Shown one piece after another: positions 53,613 to 62,123 of a stretch of DNA of 64,000 bases. Source of the DNA: Parabacteroides faecis. GTDB taxonomy: Bacteria > Bacteroidota > Bacteroidia > Bacteroidales > Tannerellaceae. Position 1 is the stretch's first letter; the number at the start of each line of letters is the position of its first letter. The stretch spans positions 310,001 through 374,000 of the forward strand of contig NZ_BMPB01000005.1 of the NCBI RefSeq assembly GCF_014647375.1, read 5' to 3'. The notes below the pieces were generated by a model. The model was given only the letters and a program-made list of their open reading frames with translations, made no database searches and was not told where the DNA came from. The position numbers and the translations under genes were made by a program.

Positions 53613-55532
53613 ATGAAAAGAACACTGCTAAGTTTTGCTACAGCCGCTTTGTTGTTTACCTCTACGTCTTGTGCCGACAAGACCTGTGCGACAGCGGACA
53701 AAGAACTCGCCTTGATTCCCGTGCCGCAGGAAATGACTGTCGGTTCGGATTGTTTTACACTTACACGCAGAGCTTCAATCACGTTGGATACTTCGAACGA
53801 AGATCTGAAGGGTATTGCGCAGTATTTTAATGAAAAGATAGCTCCGGCTACCGGCTTCACTCTCCCTGTAGAGAAACATGGGAAGATCGAATTCAAGCTG
53901 ACCGACGATGCGGCATTGGGTGATGAAGGATACCACCTGAAAGTGAAACACGGCGATATTATCCTGACTGCCAATAAACCTGCGGGTATCTTCTACGGTG
54001 TGCAGACCTTGTTGCAGATGCTTCCGGCTGAGATCAAGAGCACAACCGAACAGCCGACAGATAAGAAATGGACGATCCCCTGTGTCGATATCACGGACAA
54101 ACCGCAGTTCCCCTGGCGTGGTCTGATGCTCGACGTAAGCCGTCATTGGTTTACTAAAGAGGAAGTGATGAAATATATCGACGAATTGGCAGAATACAAA
54201 ATGAATGTCTTCCACTGGCATCTGACGGATGACCAGGGATGGCGTCTGGAAATAAAATCTTTGCCGAAACTGACAGAGGTAGGTGCCTGGCGTGCTCCGC
54301 GTGTCGGACAGTGGTGGCAGCGCGAACGCCAGCAACCGGGAGAAGAAGCTACTTACGGCGGTTTCTATACCCAGGAAGATGTGAAGGAAGTGTTGGCTTA
54401 TGCTGCTAAACGGTTTGTTCGCGTTATTCCTGAGATAGATGTACCGGGGCATGGTGTTGCTGCGCTGGTGGCTTATCCGGAACTCGCTTGTATGAAAGCG
54501 CCGGATGCAGTGAATGTCGGGAATAAATTTTACGGAGAAGACGAAAACACGCTTTGTATAGGAAAAGAATCTACTTTTGAATTCATGGATAAAGTGCTGA
54601 CGGAAGTGGCTGCCCTTTTCCCGGATGAATATATCCATATTGGCGGTGACGAATGCTTCAAAGGCTTCTGGCATAAATGTCCCCGTTGTCAGGCTCGTAT
54701 GAAAGCAGAGAACCTGAAGAATGAAGAAGAATTACAAAGCTATTTCATCCACCGGATGGGAGATATGCTGAAAGAGAAAGGCAAAAAGCTGGTCGGCTGG
54801 GATGAAATCCTGGAAGGTGGTCTTGCCCCGGATGCCAATGTAATGAGCTGGCGCGGTATGGAAGGCGGTATCAAGGCAGCCCAGGCGGGACATCATGTGA
54901 TCATGACACCGACAAACCATTGTTATATCGACCTGTGGCAGGGTGAACCTTCCGTAGAACCGGATACCTATTCCATGTGCCGTCTGAAAGACTCCTATAG
55001 TTTCAATCCCGTACCGGAAGGTGTACCTGCCGAAATGGTGCTGGGCGGACAGGGAAATCTGTGGGCTGAATCGGTTCCGACTTTCCGTCATGCTGAATAT
55101 ATGACGTGGCCGCGTGGCTGGGCATTGGCCGAGGTGTTATGGAGCGGACCGGCTAAGAGCGACTGGAACGGATTCTGGCCTCGTGTAGAGAAACATTTCG
55201 TACGTGCCGACCAGGCAGACATTAATTACGCCCGTAGTATGTATAATGCAATTGTCAGCCCGTACCTGCAGGACGATGTCTTGAAAGTGGAGCTGGGTAG
55301 CGAGATCGACGGAACGGATATTTATTACACATTCGACAATACCGATCCCGACCGCCACACTCCGAAATACTCGGAACCGCTCAGTATTCCAAAGAATGCA
55401 ACATGGCTCCGTATCGTAACTTACCGCGACGGTAAACCAGTCGGAAAAGTCATTACCCTGACTGTAAAAGAGCTTGCCAAACGTGCCGAAAAGGACAAAC
55501 GTACCACCCACGGTAACCTGGATGTAAGCTGA
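53613..55532 (+). CDS. GH20 beta-N-acetylhexosaminidase, lipoprotein
   Basis: 639 residues. Signal peptide with lipobox FTSTSC (Cys 20). N-terminal GH20b domain (35-160), catalytic barrel (165-510) with YIHIGGDECFKGFW (Asp 346-Glu 347), HWHLTDDQGWRLEIKSLPKL and PEIDVPGHGVAALVAYP, then a C-terminal chitobiase-like beta domain (about 555-630, DGTDIYYTFDNTDP). Longer than the locus-2 GH20 because of that domain. Releases terminal GlcNAc or GalNAc. Not in a PUL; likely monocistronic with a hairpin after the stop. Confidence 0.95.
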   Translation: MKRTLLSFATAALLFTSTSCADKTCATADKELALIPVPQEMTVGSDCFTLTRRASITLDTSNEDLKGIAQYFNEKIAPATGFTLPVEKHGKIEFKLTDDAALGDEGYHLKVKHGDIILTANKPAGIFYGVQTLLQMLPAEIKSTTEQPTDKKWTIPCVDITDKPQFPWRGLMLDVSRHWFTKEEVMKYIDELAEYKMNVFHWHLTDDQGWRLEIKSLPKLTEVGAWRAPRVGQWWQRERQQPGEEATYGGFYTQEDVKEVLAYAAKRFVRVIPEIDVPGHGVAALVAYPELACMKAPDAVNVGNKFYGEDENTLCIGKESTFEFMDKVLTEVAALFPDEYIHIGGDECFKGFWHKCPRCQARMKAENLKNEEELQSYFIHRMGDMLKEKGKKLVGWDEILEGGLAPDANVMSWRGMEGGIKAAQAGHHVIMTPTNHCYIDLWQGEPSVEPDTYSMCRLKDSYSFNPVPEGVPAEMVLGGQGNLWAESVPTFRHAEYMTWPRGWALAEVLWSGPAKSDWNGFWPRVEKHFVRADQADINYARSMYNAIVSPYLQDDVLKVELGSEIDGTDIYYTFDNTDPDRHTPKYSEPLSIPKNATWLRIVTYRDGKPVGKVITLTVKELAKRAEKDKRTTHGNLDVS

Positions 55533-55593
55533 TCCTGATGGACGAAACGCTTGTAACGTATTTGTAATAAGGATGCAATACATGTGAAATAGC

Positions 55594-55632
55594 AATGCTG
55601 TTTCTTTGCAGCCGGAAACAGCATTGTAATAC
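55594..55632 (+). terminator. Hairpin/terminator after GH20
   Basis: AATGCTGTTTC (55594-55604) pairs perfectly with GAAACAGCATT (55615-55625), followed by an interrupted T-run (TACATTTTT). Confidence 0.65.
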
Positions 55633-55660
55633 ATTTTTCACTGCACCAACCAACTCAGGA

Positions 55661-56947
55661 ATGAAGATAACAAATGTAATGGCGCTCCTCCTGTTGGCGC
55701 TGCTTCCCTTTTTCGCGGAAGCTCAAAACACGGAACAATTAGATGCCCGCATCGATTCGCTTGCGGAAGAAACAGCAACACTGGATAAGATCGTAAAGGG
55801 ACTGAGTAAGTTCAAAGTCTCTGCTTATATCCAGGGGCAATATCAGTATGGACAGGAAGATGCTACCCTGAAGGTCGGCGATAAGAACGAACACGAAGAT
55901 AAAGGTTTTAACCGCATCGGCATCCGTCGCGGACGACTGAAGTTTGAATATAACGACGGTATCGGTACCGGAGCCGTACAGATCGAAGCTAACGATAAAG
56001 GTGTCAGTTTCCGCGATCTGTATATCGGTATTAAGGATCCCTGGACGAAGCGAAGCCAGCTGATGGCAGGTGTTTTCAACCGTCCTTTCGGTTACGAGAT
56101 CGGTTATTCGACCAGTGGCCTGGAGTCGCCCGAACGTGCTACGATCATCCAGTATTTTTTCCCGGATGAACGCGACCTGGGGGCCATGTTAACGCTGCGT
56201 GCGAAGAAAGAAAGTCCTTTGGGTTTCCTTCGTCTGGACGCCGGATTGTTTGCCGGTAACAGTATCAATCGCGAAACCGACAGCCGTAAAGATTTCATCG
56301 GACGTCTGGGAGCCGAGAAAGAAATCGGAAACTGGGGTAAATGGGGAGCCGGTTTCTCTTATTATAATGGCGGTGTTTACAATCCGACAACGGAAGCTTA
56401 CGAAATGAAGGATAAACGTTTCGTCAAAATAGATAAAGATGAAACGGGTACGTATATGAAGCGTGAATATCTCGGTCTGGATGCGCAGTTGAGTTTTCTG
56501 AGTTCATGGGGAACAACAACATTACGCGCTGAAGGCCTGTTGGGTACGCAGCCTGGGATTGCTTCCAGCAGTAAAAGCCCGAATACCGGTACGCGCCCTG
56601 AAAACCTGCCGGAGAATGCCTTGTTCAAACGTCCGTTCATCGGCTATTTTTTCTATTTGGTACAGGATATCGGAACTTCCCCGTTCTCAGCCGTATTTAA
56701 GTATGATGTATATGATCCGAATACCAAGTTGAAAGGGAATGAGATCGGTTTGGACGGTTCCAATACCTCTAAAACTGACCTGGCACAAAGTACGTTCGGT
56801 GTCGGTGCTCTCTATCGTTTTAATAAACATATCCGTGTACAGGCTTACTATGAATTCAATTTCAATGAAAAGAGCGACTTCGTAAAAGGATACGAAAAAG
56901 ACCGCAAGGACAATGTCCTGACCGTCCGTTTACAGTATAAATTCTAA
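55661..56947 (+). CDS. Phosphate-selective porin O/P-type outer-membrane channel
   Basis: 428 residues from the ATG at 55661. An in-frame start at 55595 falls inside the upstream hairpin and adds residues before the signal peptide MKITNVMALLLLALLPFFAEAQ. Then a short coiled coil (LDARIDSLAEETATLDKIVKGL), followed by repeated amphipathic strands (KVSAYIQGQYQYGQ, IRRGRLKFEYN, AVQIEANDKGVSFRDLYIGIKDPW, SQLMAGVFNRPFGYEIGYS) typical of OprP/OprO porins, ending LTVRLQYKF. An outer-membrane trimeric channel, expected to pass phosphate or other anions. The PstS gene follows 160 bp later, which supports a phosphate role. Confidence 0.88.
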   Translation: MKITNVMALLLLALLPFFAEAQNTEQLDARIDSLAEETATLDKIVKGLSKFKVSAYIQGQYQYGQEDATLKVGDKNEHEDKGFNRIGIRRGRLKFEYNDGIGTGAVQIEANDKGVSFRDLYIGIKDPWTKRSQLMAGVFNRPFGYEIGYSTSGLESPERATIIQYFFPDERDLGAMLTLRAKKESPLGFLRLDAGLFAGNSINRETDSRKDFIGRLGAEKEIGNWGKWGAGFSYYNGGVYNPTTEAYEMKDKRFVKIDKDETGTYMKREYLGLDAQLSFLSSWGTTTLRAEGLLGTQPGIASSSKSPNTGTRPENLPENALFKRPFIGYFFYLVQDIGTSPFSAVFKYDVYDPNTKLKGNEIGLDGSNTSKTDLAQSTFGVGALYRFNKHIRVQAYYEFNFNEKSDFVKGYEKDRKDNVLTVRLQYKF

Positions 56948-57107
56948 AACAAGTCGGAATGGGAGCCTGTCCGGGCATAAGCTTCAGTTACAAATAAGGC
57001 ATGCCTGATTACAGGTTTATTCTTCATAGAAATGTAACACCTGTTTCATGCCGTTGAAATACGCCTGTACTTACTTTGCAGTAAGAAAATTAATTCAATA
57101 AAGAGTA

Positions 57108-57926
57108 ATGAAAAAGACGATTCTTTTGGCCGCTATGGCCATCGGTTTATTTACAACAAACGTATTTGCACAGAAGATCAAAGGTAGCGATACCTGTTTA
57201 CCGGTCAGCCAGACGGAAGCCGAGAACTTTATGAATAAGAATAAAGGAACGAAAGTAACGGTTACAGGTGGCGGTTCGGGTGTCGGTATTTCTGCCCTGA
57301 TGGAAGGTACGACTGATATCGCCATGTCTTCCCGTAAGATGAAATTCGATGAAAAGGTCCGTCTGCAGGAAGCAAAGAAGAACGCAAAGGAAGTGGTGAT
57401 TGCCTATGATGCCCTGGCAGTGGTTGTCCATCCGTCCAATAAAGTAGATAACCTGACCCGCGAACAACTGGAAGGTATCTTTACCGGGAAGATCAAGAAC
57501 TGGAAAGAAGTAGGCGGAGCCGATATGAAGATCGTGGCTTATTCACGTGAAACATCTTCCGGTACCTATGAGTTTTTCAAGGAAAGTGTATTGAAGAACA
57601 AGAACTATATGAACGGTATCCTGAGTATGCCCGCTACCGGAGCTATTATCCAGTCGGTGAGCCAGACAAAAGGTGCTATCGGTTACGTCGGACTGGCGTA
57701 TGTCAATAAGGACGTAAAACCGCTTCATGTCTCTTACGATGCCGGGAAGAATTATGTAGAACCTTCTTTTGCGAATGCAAAGAACAAGACCTATCCGATC
57801 GTTCGTCCGTTGTTCTACTATTACGAAGTGAAAAGTGAAGGCCGCGTAAAGCCTTTCATCGATTATGTGTTGTCTGCTGAGGGACAAGAAATTGTGAAGA
57901 AAGTGGGTTATATCCCGGTTAAATAG
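57108..57926 (+). CDS. Phosphate ABC transporter substrate-binding protein (PstS-like)
   Basis: 272 residues with a signal peptide (to about 22, NVFAQ). KIKGSDTCLPVSQTEAENFM and TVTGGGSGVGISALMEGTTDIAMSSRKM form the phosphate site (Ser/Thr/Gly-rich), followed by VVHPSNKVDNLTREQLEGIFTGKIKNWKEVGG and YSRETSSGTYEFFKE. Binds phosphate in the periplasm for delivery to PstCAB. No pstC, pstA, pstB or phoU gene follows in the window; the next gene is a flavin enzyme. Either the permease is elsewhere or this is a second, specialised binder working with the porin upstream. Confidence 0.92.
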   Translation: MKKTILLAAMAIGLFTTNVFAQKIKGSDTCLPVSQTEAENFMNKNKGTKVTVTGGGSGVGISALMEGTTDIAMSSRKMKFDEKVRLQEAKKNAKEVVIAYDALAVVVHPSNKVDNLTREQLEGIFTGKIKNWKEVGGADMKIVAYSRETSSGTYEFFKESVLKNKNYMNGILSMPATGAIIQSVSQTKGAIGYVGLAYVNKDVKPLHVSYDAGKNYVEPSFANAKNKTYPIVRPLFYYYEVKSEGRVKPFIDYVLSAEGQEIVKKVGYIPVK

Positions 57927-57962
57927 TTTAGTCTTTAAAGGTTTTGCTTTAGTTTTAATCTG

Positions 57963-58020
57963 AAGGGCCGATGTTATTGCACAAAAAAGATATACCTGTG
58001 CAATAATATTGGTCCTTTTT
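57963..58020 (+). terminator. Long hairpin terminator after pstS-like gene
   Basis: About 21-bp stem with wobble pairs. Its core TTATTGCACA (57974-57983) pairs with TGTGCAATAA (57997-58006), and it ends in CCTTTTT. Confidence 0.8.
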
Positions 58021-58051
58021 GCACATCATTTGGTTTATTGTGCTACCTTTG
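58018..58051 (+). promoter_or_regulatory. Promoter of nitronate monooxygenase gene
   Basis: TTTG (58018-58021) and TACCTTTG (58044-58051) fit the Bacteroidetes -33/-7 pattern with 22-bp spacing; start codon at 58081. Confidence 0.6.
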
Positions 58052-58080
58052 CTGCGTATTTATAAACTATATAAACTTAC

Positions 58081-59148
58081 ATGAAGACATTAACAATCGG
58101 AGATCTCAAACCCCGTTTCCCAATTATCCAGGGTGGGATGGGCGTAGGTATATCTCTATCCGGCTTAGCCTCGGCCGTAGCAAATGAAGGTGGGATTGGC
58201 GTTATCTCCGCCGCCGGTCTCGGACTTTTATATAAGAAATTATCTCCCAATTACACTGAAGCTGGCAATTTAGGCCTGGCTGAAGAGATACGTAAAGCCC
58301 GTGAAAAGGCCAAAGGTATCATCGGTGTAAACGTGATGGTCGCATTGTCTGACTTCGCTGAACTGGTGAAGACAAGTATCGCTGAAAAGGTCGATATTAT
58401 CTTCAGTGGTGCAGGTCTGCCTCTCGACTTACCGTCTTTCCTGAAGAAAGACAGCGTAACGAAGCTGGTGCCTATCGTATCGAGTGCACGTGCCGTACGC
58501 ATCATCTGCGAGAAATGGAAAAACAACTACGACTATCTTCCCGATGCTGTCGTGTTGGAAGGCCCGAAAGCAGGCGGTCACCTTGGTTACAAGGAAAACC
58601 AGCTTGAAGACGAACATTTCTCACTGGAAGAGTTACTGCCGCAGGTAGTACACGAAGTTTCTCTCTTTGAAGAGAAATATCACAAGAGTATCCCGGTAAT
58701 TGCAGCAGGAGGCATTTATACGGGTGAAGATATCAAACGCATGATGGACCTTGGAGCATCAGGCGTTCAATTAGGAACCCGTTTTGTCACCACCACCGAG
58801 TGCGACGCTTCTGATGCTTTCAAAGAGAGCTACATCAAAGCGGAAGAGAAAGACATCGAGATCATCAAGAGCCCTGTCGGAATGCCGGGGCGTGCGATCC
58901 ATTGTAACTTCCTCGAGAAGGTGAAGGCAGGCATCAAGCAACCGAAGGCATGTCCTTTCAACTGCATCAAGACGTGCGATATCTCGAAGAGTCCTTATTG
59001 CATCGTTACGGCGTTGTATAATGCTTTCAAAGGAAACTTTGAAAACGGTTATGCTTTTGCCGGAAGTAATGCTTGGAAGACCAGCCGTATCATGTCGGTG
59101 AAGGAAACGATCAATGAACTGATCAGCGAGTGGAAGTCGAAAGAATGA
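58081..59148 (+). CDS. Nitronate monooxygenase / 2-nitropropane dioxygenase-like flavoprotein
   Basis: 355 residues, cytoplasmic. FMN-binding TIM barrel: FPIIQGGMGVGISLSGLASAVANEGGIGVISAAG at the N-terminus, DAVVLEGPKAGGHLGYKE near 165, PVIAAGGIYTGEDIKRMMDLGASGVQLGTRFV. The family includes nitronate monooxygenases and FabK-type enoyl reductases; the GGHLG motif favours the nitronate/NMO side, but family names are loose. A late Cys group (ACPFNCIKTCDISKSPYC) is typical of the Bacteroidales/Clostridia subgroup and may be structural or a metal site. Own promoter and terminator. Confidence 0.88.
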   Translation: MKTLTIGDLKPRFPIIQGGMGVGISLSGLASAVANEGGIGVISAAGLGLLYKKLSPNYTEAGNLGLAEEIRKAREKAKGIIGVNVMVALSDFAELVKTSIAEKVDIIFSGAGLPLDLPSFLKKDSVTKLVPIVSSARAVRIICEKWKNNYDYLPDAVVLEGPKAGGHLGYKENQLEDEHFSLEELLPQVVHEVSLFEEKYHKSIPVIAAGGIYTGEDIKRMMDLGASGVQLGTRFVTTTECDASDAFKESYIKAEEKDIEIIKSPVGMPGRAIHCNFLEKVKAGIKQPKACPFNCIKTCDISKSPYCIVTALYNAFKGNFENGYAFAGSNAWKTSRIMSVKETINELISEWKSKE

Positions 59149-59171
59149 TTTTTATCTACTTATATGAATAC

Positions 59172-59210
59172 AAAACCCCGGTAGGCATAATGCTTATCGG
59201 GGTTTTATTA
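59172..59210 (+). terminator. Rho-independent terminator
   Basis: AAAACCCCG (59172-59180) pairs with CGGGGTTTT (59198-59206), followed by TTTTATTATT. Confidence 0.9.
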
Positions 59211-59239
59211 TTATTATTCAGGATGTTGCCCTGTCTTAG

Positions 59240-59331
59240 TAGTGTTACCGTATGTAGCATGCTAGTGCTGCTGTATGTAGGTAAGTAGTGTTACTATGTG
59301 TACGTTAATAGTGCTACTAAGCATGACTTAC
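59240..59331. repeat. Four-unit array with 23-bp period (TAGTGyTrC core)
   Basis: Units start at 59240, 59263, 59286 and 59309, each 23 bp apart, with cores TAGTGTTAC, TAGTGCTGC, TAGTGTTAC and TAGTGCTAC and GTATGTAG-like tails. It sits between the convergent ends of the flavoprotein and DUF3868 genes. Third example in the window of the four-unit, two-helical-turn layout. Confidence 0.75.
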
Positions 59332-59353
59332 CTATCCTGTCGGCAAGCAGTGA

Positions 59354-60802
59354 TTATTGCTCATCCAACCATTTGCTTAATCCTTCCTTATTCTGTACTG
59401 CGGCTGCAACACCAGCATTAGCTGCTTTGCTGAAATACTCGAGCGCTTTCTGATACTCTTTCTTTTTTGCATAGGCAACACCGAGGTTGTTCCATGCTTC
59501 CGGCGTGTTGATCTTCTGCAGACGTTCGATGCCGGCGTCGGTAGCTCCGCGTTCTATTTCGAGAGCAGCCGTGTTCTGTTGTGCAACCGGATCGGTCGGG
59601 TAGAGACGTACGGCAATATCGAATACTTCTTTGAATTCAGCACTTTCCTTCGGATAGGTGTTGGCTACCACGAACATTTCGTTCAGGCTCAGATACTGAG
59701 GTTTCGTTTTGATTACCTGTTTGGCTTCGTTTACATCGAACGGGCGGGCAATATAAGCCAGTGTATAGTCGATACGACGCAGGGCAGGATAATAATCGTC
59801 CAGCAACATGCGATATGTCTTACCACCGTTCAGCGCTTTTAGTTGTGCTTTACGTTTGTTGATATCGGAGATTTCCAGCACTTTGAGGATTTCATCGCGA
59901 TTGGACAGGTTGGATGCTTTGACTGCGTTGCGCAGGCCGATCCAGTCTTCACCTTCCCAATTGACTTTCATCAGTGAAGCAGCCATATCTTCCTTATCCT
60001 TCATATAAGTGGCAAAAGCTTTGGCACGGCTTTCCGACAATTTCATATTATACTCGTAACCACCTTCAGGAGATGCATAACCGGTGATGTTGAACTCGGT
60101 GAACTTCAGGTTCTTGTCATTACGTACTTCATTCACGATCTTGTTGACGTCTTTCAGTTCGGCAGCGTTATTCTTGAAGTCATGTAACAGGACAGACTTG
60201 CCTACTTCGAAGTTCAGATAAGCCGAATGGGTTTCGCTACGTTGTTTTACCGGTTCTGCCGGAGGAGTTACATAGCTTAGTTCGTAAGTCGGTGCAACCA
60301 CGGGCGGCAATATACGTGACGACAGCGGAGTGATGTTGCTGGCTACATCACATGAGGCACATCCGGTCGTATTCGCCTGCATCACCAGTGAGGCGTTACG
60401 CATCCAGCTCTCGTACGGCACGGAGAGGGTCATCGGAATAGACTCTGCCTGGTTTTTCTTGTGACGGAAGATGACGGTCGGTGTCTGTGCGAACGGTTCG
60501 GCACCGAAGCCCATTTCGCGGTCGAGCGCTTTCATACGTTTCTTGCCGGTTACGACGAACGGATCGAACTTGATCGTATTTGCCTTGTCGGCCGATTGAA
60601 GAACCGGAGTGATGATAACCATGTTCTGCGATTTCAGGTTCATGTTGGTGAGGTTGGCGGTTGTCGATAATACAACCTGGCTACCCTCTTTTTTTACTTG
60701 TAGGTCGCTGTATGCTATACCGTCGGGGCTAACAGTCTGTGCCTGCATGCTCCCATAGGCGGAGCATAATAAAACGGTTGCTATATAGAATAACTTCTTC
60801 AT
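59354..60802 (-). CDS. DUF3868 / OmpA-like protein with C-terminal TPR
   Basis: 482 residues. Signal peptide (1-21, ending MQAQ); N-terminal DUF3868 domain (about 22-175, with a Cys pair TTGCASCDV); OmpA-like peptidoglycan-binding domain (about 192-330, LNFEVGKSVLLHDFKNN, NITGYASPEGGYEYNMKLSESRAKAF); C-terminal TPR (about 405-470, WNNLGVAYAKKKEYQKALEYFSKA). In Bacteroidales this protein goes with a DUF3575 protein, as here (15 bp gap), in clusters for surface fimbriae of the FimA/Mfa type. It probably anchors an envelope assembly to peptidoglycan. No fimbrillin gene follows. Confidence 0.88.
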   Translation of the reverse strand: MKKLFYIATVLLCSAYGSMQAQTVSPDGIAYSDLQVKKEGSQVVLSTTANLTNMNLKSQNMVIITPVLQSADKANTIKFDPFVVTGKKRMKALDREMGFGAEPFAQTPTVIFRHKKNQAESIPMTLSVPYESWMRNASLVMQANTTGCASCDVASNITPLSSRILPPVVAPTYELSYVTPPAEPVKQRSETHSAYLNFEVGKSVLLHDFKNNAAELKDVNKIVNEVRNDKNLKFTEFNITGYASPEGGYEYNMKLSESRAKAFATYMKDKEDMAASLMKVNWEGEDWIGLRNAVKASNLSNRDEILKVLEISDINKRKAQLKALNGGKTYRMLLDDYYPALRRIDYTLAYIARPFDVNEAKQVIKTKPQYLSLNEMFVVANTYPKESAEFKEVFDIAVRLYPTDPVAQQNTAALEIERGATDAGIERLQKINTPEAWNNLGVAYAKKKEYQKALEYFSKAANAGVAAAVQNKEGLSKWLDEQ

Positions 60803-60817
60803 TTTGCTTGCTTGATT

Positions 60818-61384
60818 TTAGTGGATAAAATAGATAAAAGAGATAGACGCTTTCGTCACACCCCAGTAGTTGTGGTTGCCTGTACGAAGTTTCGGCATAT
60901 CTTTGCCTTTGGCGTATTCGTCGTAATGCATACGGGCGTAGCCTGCACCGATCTCGGCTTCGAGTCCCCAGCGTTTGCTCAATATCCATTGATGACCGAT
61001 ACTGACGCCTCCACCATACATATAACCATCGTAGCGATGGTTTTCCAGTTTCTTAAACATATCGAACGGCAACTTGAATCCGGCTACATCGTACTGCCCG
61101 CCCAGGGCATGGACTCCGATGAACGTACCGTTGAACTTCTCGCAAGTCCAGAAACGAACGCCGGCATGGGCAAGCCAATGCTTGAACTGTTTGTCGTTGT
61201 TAAACTCGAATGGGTTATAACCCGCAGAAAGGTCCATCGTAACCTTCTTCCCCAATCCTACTTCCAGACCTAAGTTGGGAGTGGCGGTGGCATCGTAGAC
61301 GATATTGTTCTTTAACGCAACATGCTGTGCACTTGCATACAATGAGAATAATAACGTTGCTCCTATTAAAAAGAATCTCTTCAT
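60818..61384 (-). CDS. DUF3575 outer-membrane-type protein
   Basis: 188 residues from the ATG at 61384 (an earlier in-frame ATG at 61411 only adds polar residues before the signal peptide MKRFFLIGATLLFSLYASAQ). The mature part is a run of beta strands: HVALKNNIVYDATATPNLGLEVGLG, TMDLSAGYNPFEFNNDKQFKHW, YGGGVSIGHQWILSKRWGLEAEIGAGYAR. It resembles an eight-stranded outer-membrane barrel. Operon partner of the DUF3868 protein; probably part of fimbria or envelope assembly. Confidence 0.87.
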   Translation of the reverse strand: MKRFFLIGATLLFSLYASAQHVALKNNIVYDATATPNLGLEVGLGKKVTMDLSAGYNPFEFNNDKQFKHWLAHAGVRFWTCEKFNGTFIGVHALGGQYDVAGFKLPFDMFKKLENHRYDGYMYGGGVSIGHQWILSKRWGLEAEIGAGYARMHYDEYAKGKDMPKLRTGNHNYWGVTKASISFIYFIH

Positions 61385-61511
61385 ATGATATTCATTATTA
61401 GTGATACTCATGAATGTAACATAAGTAGAGACGTGAATGTTCGTGGTTGTTATAAAAAAAGGGTGAAATGTTAGCGTTAATTATTAAGGGGCACGCCGAA
61501 GCCTCTCCAAG

Positions 61512-62117
61512 TCAGGCCTTTTTGATGTCACTAAGTTCTACCAGCTTGTTCACTATGGCATAGACCGTAAGGGCACTGGCACTGTGTACCTGTAGTTTGC
61601 GGGCGATGTTCCTCCGGTGTGTGATGACGGTGTGGGTGGAGAGAAACAGGCGGTCGGCTATCTCGCGGTTGGTCATACCTTTGACTACACAGACGACGAT
61701 CTCTTTCTCGCGCGTACTCAAAGTTTGTTGTTCGTCTGCGTCATTACCTTCTTCTTTCTTTGCGTGCAGGCGCTCCAGTTTATGCTTCAACTCGTCGGCA
61801 CTGTCGAAGATGCTGATCTGATCGTCGTAATAACGGGTGAGGGAATGGTCCGTGAGTGTATAAAGCAGGGCGAAACACTTCATATCCGGGCATCCGGTCA
61901 TCTCTTTTAAGTGAGGGATCGTGAAATAACCCGGGATAGAAGGGTTGATGATAAGGATATCCGGTTGGTGTGTCCGGAGATCTTCTGTAAGCGATTCGAT
62001 GGTTGCTATTTCTGAGATCTGGATGCGGAGACCTGGCAGGTGCTTCAACATTGTTTCCAACCCGCTGCGGATAATAGCGGAAGGTTCAGCAATAACGATC
62101 TTCAAATAAGCACTCAT
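61512..62117 (-). CDS. LuxR-type regulator with degenerate receiver domain
   Basis: 201 residues. The N-terminal receiver fold (1-115) lacks the phosphorylation Asp: the expected site reads LIINPS (Asn 58), and the acidic pocket near the start reads IAEPS with a single Glu. C-terminal LuxR/GerE helix-turn-helix (about 130-195, LSTREKEIVVCVVKGMTNREIADRLFLSTHTVITHRRNIARKL). So it is a DNA-binding regulator not controlled by normal phosphotransfer. It follows the hemerythrin gene by 6 bp, so its input could be the iron/oxygen or NO state of that protein. A nearby target could be the DUF3575-DUF3868 operon. Confidence 0.9.
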   Translation of the reverse strand: MSAYLKIVIAEPSAIIRSGLETMLKHLPGLRIQISEIATIESLTEDLRTHQPDILIINPSIPGYFTIPHLKEMTGCPDMKCFALLYTLTDHSLTRYYDDQISIFDSADELKHKLERLHAKKEEGNDADEQQTLSTREKEIVVCVVKGMTNREIADRLFLSTHTVITHRRNIARKLQVHSASALTVYAIVNKLVELSDIKKA

Positions 62118-62123
62118 AGGTTG

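Noticed and set aside
53775-54674. 299-codon minus-strand frame inside the GH20 lipoprotein gene
   Set aside because: Antisense shadow; the GH20 catalytic motifs are clearly encoded on the plus strand.
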